A stretch of DNA of 10,933 nucleotides from an uncultured Eubacteriales bacterium (GTDB lineage Bacteria; Bacillota; Clostridia; Oscillospirales; Oscillospiraceae): NCBI GenBank assembly GCA_900554275.1, contig USGS01000057.1, forward strand, positions 1-10,933. Reading direction: 5' to 3'. The notes beneath the pieces are model-generated. The model worked only from the letters and a program-made list of their open reading frames with translations, was not told the DNA's origin and did no database searches. Below, piece after piece: positions 5,611 through 10,933 of this stretch. Made by a program: the position numbers and the translations under genes. Position 1 is the stretch's first letter. Each line of letters starts with the position of its first letter.

Positions 5611-6273
5611 TTGCAGTATTTGACGAATTTGTGGGACGCGCTGGACTTCGGCTCGCTGGAGAGCATCCTGCTGCGGGTGGCGGCGGTGTTCCTGTGCCTG
5701 ACCATACATGAGACGTGCCACGGACTGGCGGCCTACGCGCTGGGCGACCCCACCGCCAAGCGGGCGCACCGGCTGAGCCTGAATCCGCTGCGGCACATCG
5801 ACTGGCTGGGCCTGATCATGATGGTGGCGGCGGGGTTCGGCTGGGCCAAGCCTGTGCCGGTGAACCCCAACTATTTCAAGAAGCCGAAGCAGGGCATGGC
5901 GCTGACGGCGCTGGCCGGGCCGGCGTCTAATTTTCTGCTGGCGTTTCTGCTGCTGTTGGCGGCACGGCTGACGGCGGAGCACGCGGTAGCTGCGGGTGCG
6001 CTGAACGAGACGTGGTTCATGTTCCTGCTGAACACCGCGTCGCTGTCCGTGGGACTGGGCCTTTTCAACCTTGTGCCGATCCCGCCGCTGGACGGTTCAA
6101 AGGTGCTGGCGGTGCTGCTGCCGGACCGGGCGTACAACTGGCTGATGCGGTATGAGCGGTTCGGGATGCTGGTGCTGCTGGCGGTGATCTCCGTGGGGAT
6201 CGGGAGCAACGCGCTGGACAGCGCCATACGATGGGTATTTATGCTGCTGTGCAAGGCAGTGGGACTGGTTTGA
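5611..6273 (+). CDS. Site-2 protease family (M50) membrane metalloprotease
   Basis: 220-aa intramembrane zinc metalloprotease of the small M50 group. The zinc site HETCH is at residues 33-37 within the first hydrophobic segment, and the second metal-binding motif is N153-L-V-P-I-P-P-L-D161-G. Other hydrophobic segments lie at ~64-75 (Gly/Ala-rich), ~95-120, ~135-152 and ~182-215. No PDZ domain is present, unlike RseP/RasP, so it belongs to the compact YwhC-like class whose substrates are mostly unknown. The start is TTG with GGGAGGA in good position. First gene of the run; scpA starts within 10 bases of its stop. That position before scpAB is common in Clostridia. Confidence 0.88.
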   Translation: MQYLTNLWDALDFGSLESILLRVAAVFLCLTIHETCHGLAAYALGDPTAKRAHRLSLNPLRHIDWLGLIMMVAAGFGWAKPVPVNPNYFKKPKQGMALTALAGPASNFLLAFLLLLAARLTAEHAVAAGALNETWFMFLLNTASLSVGLGLFNLVPIPPLDGSKVLAVLLPDRAYNWLMRYERFGMLVLLAVISVGIGSNALDSAIRWVFMLLCKAVGLV

Positions 6274-6276
6274 GGT
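6272..6276 (+). promoter_or_regulatory. Ribosome binding site favouring the TTG start of scpA
   Basis: GAGGT overlaps the stop codon of the preceding gene and sits 6 bases before TTG 6283. The alternative GTG 6277 abuts this site and has no other upstream. The two starts differ by two residues. Confidence 0.5.
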
Positions 6277-6282
6277 GTGGAA

Positions 6283-7077
6283 TTGGACGATCCGATCTAT
6301 AAGCTGGAAAAGGTGGTACAGACCAAGGGCGACGAGCCGCTGGAGGACTTTGAAGGGCCGCTGGACCTGATACTGTACCTGCTGAGCAAGAACAAAATAG
6401 AGATACAGGACATCCCCATCGCGCTGATCCTGGAGCAGTACCAGGCGTATCTGGAGAAGCGGAAGCAGATGGATCTGGAGGTGGCCAGCGAGTTCATCAC
6501 CATGGCCGCCCAGCTGATGTTCATCAAGACCCGGATGCTGCTGAACCTGGAGGATGAAGAGGCACAGAGCGAGATGGACGCCCTCATCAAGTCTTTGGAG
6601 GAGCGGAAGCGGGGAGAGGCCTACGCCCGGGTGCGGATGCTGTCGGAGCGGTTAGCGCCGCTGGGCGAGTTCGGGCGGAGCATTCTGACCCGGCCGCCCG
6701 AGCCTATGGAACGGGGCAAGATATTCGAATACGACCAGGAGCCGGCGGATCTGATACTGGCGATGGAGGAGGTCACAGACCGGAGAGGCGCACCGGAGAC
6801 GCCGCCGCTGAAGGCCTTCGACGAGATCGTGAAGCGCGAGCCGTATCCGGTGGAGAACAAGGCGCGGGAGATCATCCGGCGGCTGCGGCTGGGCGGCATC
6901 ACCCGGTTTTTGCTGCTGTTCCGGGGGAGCAAGACCCGCAGCGAGCTGGTGGCCACATTCATGGCGGTGCTGGAGCTATGCCGGAACAATCTGATCCGGC
7001 TGGCAGGCGCTGACCGGGATTGCACCGTCGTCTGTGAGGACGGTGTGACGGAGGACACCACATACGACCTGACGTAA
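6283..7077 (+). CDS. scpA: Segregation and condensation protein A
   Basis: 264-aa kleisin subunit of the SMC-ScpAB condensin, which compacts and separates newly replicated chromosomes. The family signature FEGPLDLIL is at residues 23-31, followed by the N-terminal helical domain containing IEIQDIPIALILEQY that contacts the SMC neck. The middle (~90-185) is charged and helical and carries the ScpB-binding region. The C-terminal winged-helix domain (~190-250, with LRLGGITRFLLLF) binds the SMC head. An insertion of about 12 residues precedes the usual N-terminal start of the fold. scpB follows after 15 bases, as expected for partners made in fixed ratio. Confidence 0.95.
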   Translation: MDDPIYKLEKVVQTKGDEPLEDFEGPLDLILYLLSKNKIEIQDIPIALILEQYQAYLEKRKQMDLEVASEFITMAAQLMFIKTRMLLNLEDEEAQSEMDALIKSLEERKRGEAYARVRMLSERLAPLGEFGRSILTRPPEPMERGKIFEYDQEPADLILAMEEVTDRRGAPETPPLKAFDEIVKREPYPVENKAREIIRRLRLGGITRFLLLFRGSKTRSELVATFMAVLELCRNNLIRLAGADRDCTVVCEDGVTEDTTYDLT

Positions 7078-7092
7078 GGGGAAGCACGATAT

Positions 7093-7674
7093 ATGGATAC
7101 ACTGGAAATGAAAGAAATAGAGGCCGCCGTGGAGGGTATCCTGTTCGCCTCCGGCGAGCCGGTGGGCGTGGACCGTATCTGCGTGGCGCTGGACATGGAC
7201 CGGCAGACGGCGGAGATGGTTTTGCAGAGATTACAGGACTATTACAGCTACGAGCGGCGGGGCATCCGGCTGCTGCACATGGAGGACAGCTGGCAGCTGT
7301 GCTCCGCACCGGAGTACGGCGAACAGATCCGCCGGGCCTTTGAGATACGCAAGCCTGCCAAGCTGAGCCAGCCGGCGCTGGAGGTGCTGACCATCATCGC
7401 CTATTATCAGCCCACCACCAGGGCCTATGTGGATCAGATCAGGGGCGTGGACAGCTCCTATACCGTGGGGCTGCTGCTGGACCGGCATCTCATCGAGGAG
7501 TGCGGGCGGCTGCAGGTGCCGGGACGGCCGAGACTGTACCGGACGACACAGGCGTTTCTGCGGGCGTTCCATCTGCGGTCACTGGAGGAGCTGCCCCAGC
7601 TGCCGGGCATGGAGGCGGACGGACAGCTGCGGCTGGACGAGGACGGGCTTTTGCAGGAGCTGCCAGAGGAATAA
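7093..7674 (+). CDS. scpB: Segregation and condensation protein B
   Basis: 193-aa partner of ScpA with two winged-helix domains. The N-terminal family segment AAVEGILFASGEPV is at residues 11-24. The second domain starts with ALEVLTIIAYYQP (95-107), leading into a TRAYVDQIRGV helix, and ends with VPGRPRLYRTT (142-152). ScpB dimers hold the linker of ScpA and regulate the SMC ring. The ATG has AAGGGGAA upstream (7076-7083) beginning in the scpA stop codon. An acidic tail of about 20 residues closes the protein. Confidence 0.95.
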   Translation: MDTLEMKEIEAAVEGILFASGEPVGVDRICVALDMDRQTAEMVLQRLQDYYSYERRGIRLLHMEDSWQLCSAPEYGEQIRRAFEIRKPAKLSQPALEVLTIIAYYQPTTRAYVDQIRGVDSSYTVGLLLDRHLIEECGRLQVPGRPRLYRTTQAFLRAFHLRSLEELPQLPGMEADGQLRLDEDGLLQELPEE

Positions 7675-7706
7675 GGCAATAAGGCGGACGGGAAAGGGGC
7701 GAGCGC

Positions 7707-8414
7707 ATGACGGCGGTCTATATCATACTGGGCATCGCGGCGGCGCTGTTCCTGCTGTCCCTGCTGCGCGTGGGCGTGCATATCGCGTTTGGAGACGAGC
7801 TGCGGGTGACGGCCATGATCGGACCGGCGCGGGTGCAGCTGCTGCCCAGGCCGGATAAGCCCGAGAAGGAAAAACCGAAAAAGGAAGAGTCATCCGGGGA
7901 AAAGAAGCCGGAGGGCGAAAAGAAAAAAGAGCGAAGGCTGGATCTGACGAAAGAGGATGTTCGTACGGCGCTGCCGGCGGTATGGGAGGCGCTGAAAAAG
8001 GGCCTGGGAAAGACGCGGCAGCGGCTGCGGATCGACCCCATGCAGGTGTCCGCGGTGCTGGGCGGCGCGATAGACCCGGCGGGCGCGGCGGAGCTGTACG
8101 GCTATGTCAATGCCGGGATGTGGACGGTGATGCCCCAGCTGGAGCGGCTGACGCGAATGCCTGACCCGCGGATACACACGGAGATCGACTTCGACGCGGA
8201 GCGGACGAAGGTCAGCGGCGAGGTGGGCCTCAGCCTGCAGATACGGGATCTGTTCACGATAGGCTGGGCGTTTGCCGGGCCGATGGTGAAGTGGTTCATG
8301 GCGATGCGGAAGCGGAGGAAGGCAGCGGAAAAATCGGAGGCTGCGGTGAAGGCGGCAGCGGAAAAGGAAGCACAGCAGGCGTCCGGACAGGGCGCGGGAT
8401 ATACGACGACGTAA
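7707..8414 (+). CDS. DUF2953 domain membrane protein (YtfI-like)
   Basis: 235-aa protein. One N-terminal membrane helix (residues ~3-26) is followed by a short beta-rich piece, then a very charged Lys/Glu/Pro linker (48-77), and a conserved domain with LGGAIDPAGAAELYGYVNAG (118-137) typical of DUF2953. A moderately hydrophobic segment (~182-199) is followed by a Lys/Ala-rich tail. The function of DUF2953 is unknown. In Bacillus its relative ytfI sits directly before ytfJ (gerW), and the same order is kept here, which supports a role linked to sporulation or germination. The ATG has AAAGGGG 7 bases upstream (7693-7699). Family call moderately firm. Confidence 0.78.
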   Translation: MTAVYIILGIAAALFLLSLLRVGVHIAFGDELRVTAMIGPARVQLLPRPDKPEKEKPKKEESSGEKKPEGEKKKERRLDLTKEDVRTALPAVWEALKKGLGKTRQRLRIDPMQVSAVLGGAIDPAGAAELYGYVNAGMWTVMPQLERLTRMPDPRIHTEIDFDAERTKVSGEVGLSLQIRDLFTIGWAFAGPMVKWFMAMRKRRKAAEKSEAAVKAAAEKEAQQASGQGAGYTTT

Positions 8415-8432
8415 TGCAAAGGAGAACAGAGC

Positions 8433-8825
8433 ATGGATATGACCGAAAAGAAGAATGATCTGAAAAACCTGATGGCGGAGTCCATGGAGAAGGTGAAGGA
8501 GATGGTGGACGCCAACACCATCGTGGGCGAGCCCATCACCACGCCGGACGGCGTGACGCTGATCCCCATCTCCCGGCTGAGCTACGGCTTCGGCTGCGGC
8601 GGCGGGGACTACGGCAAAAACCAGAGCAGCAGCGGCGCGGGCTGCGGCGCGGGCGTGCGGGTAGAGCCCATGGCCTTTCTGGTGGTCAAGGACGGCGTGA
8701 CCCGGATGCTGCCGGTGGGTACGCCGGCCATCACCACGGTGGATCGGGTCATCGAGATGGTGCCTGAGCTGTTCGACCGGGTGGAGAGCCTGGTGGAGAA
8801 AAAGCGCGGCAAGGCGGATTTCTAA
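8433..8825 (+). CDS. gerW: GerW family sporulation protein (YtfJ)
   Basis: 130-aa member of the GerW/YtfJ family, associated in Bacillus with spores and needed for normal germination. Visible features are an N-terminal amphipathic helix (residues 5-27), the segment GEPITTPDGVTLIPISRLSY (32-51), two glycine-rich turns (52-61 and 68-74) and a beta segment VEPMAFLVVKDG (77-88). An unusual point is Cys55 and Cys71 inside the two Gly-rich turns, where many relatives have Ser or Gly. The start has AAAGGAGA at 8418-8425; Met3 is an alternative. It follows the DUF2953 stop by 18 bases. Presence of this gene is an argument for a spore-forming ancestor. Confidence 0.93.
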   Translation: MDMTEKKNDLKNLMAESMEKVKEMVDANTIVGEPITTPDGVTLIPISRLSYGFGCGGGDYGKNQSSSGAGCGAGVRVEPMAFLVVKDGVTRMLPVGTPAITTVDRVIEMVPELFDRVESLVEKKRGKADF

Positions 8826-8876
8826 GTCTGCCGGAGCGCGAATAGACTGACGGTATCTGAATGAAGGAGGGGCGCT

Positions 8877-9716
8877 ATGGCCCGGAGGATACTGGCGGCG
8901 CTGTGGGCCGCGGTCAGTCTGATCGGCTGCTTGACCGCTGTGACGGAGGCTGTGGAGGTCTCCGCCGCGGCGGCGGTCCTGATGGACGCGGACAGCGGCA
9001 GGCTGCTGTACGAAAAGAACGGCGAAAAGAGGATGCTCATCGCCAGCACCACCAAGCTGATGACGGCACTGGTGGCGCTGGAGCAGGGTGGCCTGCAGCA
9101 GGAGATCACCGTGACAGGCGGCCACATGGCGGAGGGCTCGTCCATGTACCTGCGGCCCGGGGAGAAGCTGACGTTGGAGACGCTGCTGTACGGGCTGCTG
9201 CTGTGCTCGGGCAACGACGCGGCACTGGCGGTGACGGAGTGCATGGGCGGCGCTGTGCCCTTCGTGGCGCGGATGAACGAGAAGGCGGCGGAGCTGGGCA
9301 TGGAGAACACCCATTTCGCCAACCCCAGCGGCCTGAATGACGAGGCCCACTACTCCACGGCGGAGGACATGGCCAAGCTGGCCGCGGCGGCTATGGACGA
9401 TCCGGTGCTGCGGCGGGTGGCCTCCACCAGAACGGCCCGCATCGGCGGGCGGACGCTGACGAACCATAACAAGCTGCTGAGCAGGGTGGAGGGCTGCGTG
9501 GGCCTGAAGACCGGGTACACCAGGGCGGCGGGCCGGACGCTGGTATCCTGCGCGGAGCGGGACGGGGTGCGGCTTGTGGCGGTGACGCTGCAGGACGGAG
9601 ACGACTGGAACGACCACGCATCGCTGTATGAGCAGGGCTTTCGGGTGCTGCGGCCTGTGAAGGCGGTGGAGCGCGGGCTGCGCCTTGCGGCGGAGCGGGC
9701 GATACGGGGAGGATGA
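8877..9716 (+). CDS. D-alanyl-D-alanine carboxypeptidase (DacB/DacF-like, S11)
   Basis: 279-aa penicillin-binding serine peptidase that removes the terminal D-Ala of peptidoglycan stem peptides outside the membrane. The three active-site motifs are present: S57-T-T-K60, S111-G-N113 and K211-T-G213. An N-terminal secretion signal spans ~1-25. It contains LIGC at 15-18, which fits a lipobox, so lipid anchoring is possible, although a signal peptidase I site near residue 25-30 is equally plausible. The protein ends shortly after the catalytic domain and lacks the C-terminal beta domain and amphipathic anchor of full-length DacF/PBP5 (~380-400 aa). Neighbouring gerW and the Bacillus order scpAB-dacB suggest a role in spore cortex or septal wall. 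AAGGAGGGG lies just upstream of the ATG. Confidence 0.92.
   Translation: MARRILAALWAAVSLIGCLTAVTEAVEVSAAAAVLMDADSGRLLYEKNGEKRMLIASTTKLMTALVALEQGGLQQEITVTGGHMAEGSSMYLRPGEKLTLETLLYGLLLCSGNDAALAVTECMGGAVPFVARMNEKAAELGMENTHFANPSGLNDEAHYSTAEDMAKLAAAAMDDPVLRRVASTRTARIGGRTLTNHNKLLSRVEGCVGLKTGYTRAAGRTLVSCAERDGVRLVAVTLQDGDDWNDHASLYEQGFRVLRPVKAVERGLRLAAERAIRGG
9706..9712 (+). promoter_or_regulatory. Ribosome binding site that sets the ATG start at 9719
   Basis: GGGGAGG ends 6 bases before ATG 9719, an ideal distance. ATG 9713 directly abuts this site and so is unlikely to be used, although it would give an ATGA overlap with the preceding gene. Confidence 0.65.
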
Positions 9717-9718
9717 AC

Positions 9719-10438
9719 ATGACCGAGCGGGTACAGAAGCTGATCGCCGCCGGGGGCGCGTGTTCCCGGAGAACGGCGGAGGAGTGGATACGGGCGGGCC
9801 GCGTCACCGTCAACGGACGCCGCGTATCGCTGGGCGACAGGGCGGATCCGGACACCGATGTGATCGCGGTGGACGGACGCGCCGTGGGCGCTCATGCCCG
9901 AAAGGTCTATCTGATGCTCCACAAGCCCCGTGGCTTTGTCACCACCCTGTCCGACGAGAGAGGGCGGCGGACGGCGGCGGAGCTGGTGCGGGGCTGCGGC
10001 ACGCGGGTGTTCCCGGTGGGGCGGCTGGACAGGGACTCGGAGGGGCTGCTGCTGTTCACCAACGACGGCGCGCTGGCCCAGCGTCTGCTGCACCCCAGCC
10101 ATCAGGTGGACAAGGTATACGAGGTGACGGTGACGGGCGAGCTGACCGGCGCGGCGGAGCGGCTGGCATCGGTGGACAGGCTGGACGGCGAGGCCATCGT
10201 GCCGGCTCAGGTGCGGGAGCTGTCCCGCACGGGGGAGAAAGCTGTGCTGGAGGTCATCATCCACCAGGGCAAAAAGCGGCAGATACGCCGTATGTGCGCC
10301 CAGGTGGGGCTGGAGGTGGCGCGGCTGAAGCGGGTGGCCGAGGATGGGCTGGTGCTGGGCGAGCTGCCCTGCGGCCATTGGCGGTATCTGACCAGCGGGG
10401 AGCTGGACATCATCAAAGGAAGCGACGGACATGAGTAA
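9719..10438 (+). CDS. rluB: Pseudouridine synthase, RluB/RsuA family
   Basis: 239-aa RNA-modifying enzyme. An S4 RNA-binding domain occupies residues ~1-60 (with GGACSRRTAEEWIRAGRV). The catalytic motif GRLDRDSEGLLLFTNDG starts at 101, and Asp104 is the nucleophile position. The C-terminal part has the family segment HQGKKRQIRRM and ends soon after. RluB makes pseudouridine near position 2605 of 23S rRNA; the RsuA-like relatives act on 16S, so the exact target is inferred from the neighbourhood (rluB follows scpAB-dacB in Bacillus). The stop overlaps the start of the next gene by 8 bases. Confidence 0.93.
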   Translation: MTERVQKLIAAGGACSRRTAEEWIRAGRVTVNGRRVSLGDRADPDTDVIAVDGRAVGAHARKVYLMLHKPRGFVTTLSDERGRRTAAELVRGCGTRVFPVGRLDRDSEGLLLFTNDGALAQRLLHPSHQVDKVYEVTVTGELTGAAERLASVDRLDGEAIVPAQVRELSRTGEKAVLEVIIHQGKKRQIRRMCAQVGLEVARLKRVAEDGLVLGELPCGHWRYLTSGELDIIKGSDGHE

Positions 10439-10886
10439 GAGTGTATTGCAGACCATCCGGGCCGGGATGGACTCCTTTTCCAAGGGGCAGAAGCGCATTG
10501 CCGCGTTTATTCTGGATAACTATGACCGGGCGGCGTTCATGACGGCGGCCAAGCTGGGCGAGACGGCGTCGGTGAGCGAGTCCACGGTGGTGCGGTTTGC
10601 CGCCCAACTGGGCTATGACGGCTATCCCGATATGCAGAAGGCGCTGCAGGAGCTGATCCGGGGGCGGCTGACCTCCATCCAGCGTATTCAGGTGTCCCGG
10701 GATCAGATGACCGGGTCGGATATACTGGGCAGCGTGATGCAGCGGGACATGAACAGCATCCACGACGTGATCGAACGGCTGGACCGGGAGGAATTCGAGC
10801 GGGTGGTGGACAAGCTGCTGCACGCCAAGCATATCTACATACTGGGCGTGCGCTCCTCGTACGTCAGTTCGGGATGGGCTTTGTAG
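10431..10886 (+). CDS. RpiR/MurR family transcriptional regulator, truncated in its SIS domain
   Basis: 151 aa where the family usually has ~280. The N-terminal HTH_6 domain (residues 1-77) is complete, with FSKGQKRIAAFIL and the recognition region VSESTVVRFAAQLGYDGY (48-65). The sugar-phosphate-binding SIS domain only begins (KHIYILGVRSS, 133-143). After Ser143 the expected sequence stops and eight unrelated residues lead to TAG. These regulators sense phosphosugars and control sugar or amino-sugar catabolism; without the SIS domain it could bind DNA but not sense ligand. AAAGGA (10415-10420) lies 10 bases upstream, and the gene overlaps rluB by 8 bases. The break may be a genuine rearrangement or an assembly chimera at the window edge. 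Confidence 0.82.
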   Translation: MSKSVLQTIRAGMDSFSKGQKRIAAFILDNYDRAAFMTAAKLGETASVSESTVVRFAAQLGYDGYPDMQKALQELIRGRLTSIQRIQVSRDQMTGSDILGSVMQRDMNSIHDVIERLDREEFERVVDKLLHAKHIYILGVRSSYVSSGWAL

Positions 10887-10933
10887 TAGTAGTCGTGGCA
10901 GAGCGTGACTACCTCTTCCTCCTTGAAAGCCTC
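10835..10933 (-). other. Coding-like minus-strand sequence running off the window end
   Basis: Read from the window edge on the minus strand, 32 codons are open before TAG at 10837-10835. The stretch includes CHDYYYKAHPEL, with codon use that looks normal. The last codons (after roughly 10860) overlap regulator sequence in antisense, so the true foreign portion is about 75 bases. I do not recognise the protein. It may be a 3' gene fragment joined to the regulator. Confidence 0.3.

Noticed and set aside
7890..9617. 575-aa open frame on the minus strand across DUF2953, gerW and the carboxypeptidase
   Set aside because: It is antisense to three genes with recognisable motifs, has low-complexity His/Arg/Gln composition, and spans their boundaries.

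Overview
The window looks like chromosome from a GC-rich, endospore-forming lineage of Clostridia (Oscillospiraceae-like). The reasons are Shine-Dalgarno sites of AAAGGAGG type, TTG/GTG starts, strong G/C at third codon positions, a GerW/YtfJ sporulation gene, and a segregation/sporulation gene cluster typical of Firmicutes. No plasmid, phage or transposase gene is visible. The assignment rests on gene content and style only.

Layout. (1) Bases 1-351 hold no credible gene. They contain a dense series of perfect or near-perfect hairpins that looks like an intergenic palindromic repeat cluster, then a candidate promoter. (2) 352-2690: a two-gene operon of a duplicated DUF1538 membrane transporter-like protein and a tandem-domain P-II-like regulator, closed by a strong terminator. 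(3) 2703-5174: a ferrous iron uptake operon (feoA, feoB and the small Cys-rich FeoB-associated membrane protein) with its own promoter and a terminator overlapping the last stop codon. (4) 5207-5392: a small two-helix membrane protein of unknown function on the minus strand. (5) 5393-5610: an AT-rich divergent promoter region with four ~11-bp tandem repeats. (6) 5611-10886: a tightly packed plus-strand run of site-2 protease, scpA, scpB, DUF2953 (ytfI-like), gerW/ytfJ, a penicillin-binding D-Ala-D-Ala carboxypeptidase, an RluB-type pseudouridine synthase, and an RpiR/MurR-type regulator that breaks off early in its SIS domain close to the window end.

How the genes work together. The first operon pairs a membrane protein with a P-II-like sensor, which suggests AmtB-GlnK-style control. 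Both proteins are internal duplications, and the P-II gene keeps an ideal ribosome site and ATG exactly at its domain boundary. The feo operon is a conventional Fe(II) importer. The long run joins chromosome segregation (ScpAB with SMC), spore and cell-wall functions (GerW, DUF2953, DacB/DacF-like) and 23S rRNA modification (RluB). It resembles the scpAB-dacB-rluB and ytfIJ regions of Bacillus combined, without spmA/spmB.

I see no clearly new multi-gene system. The items most worth checking are the internal start in the P-II gene, the DUF1538/P-II pairing, the tandem repeats upstream of the site-2 protease, the hairpin cluster at the start, and the abrupt junction at the window end.
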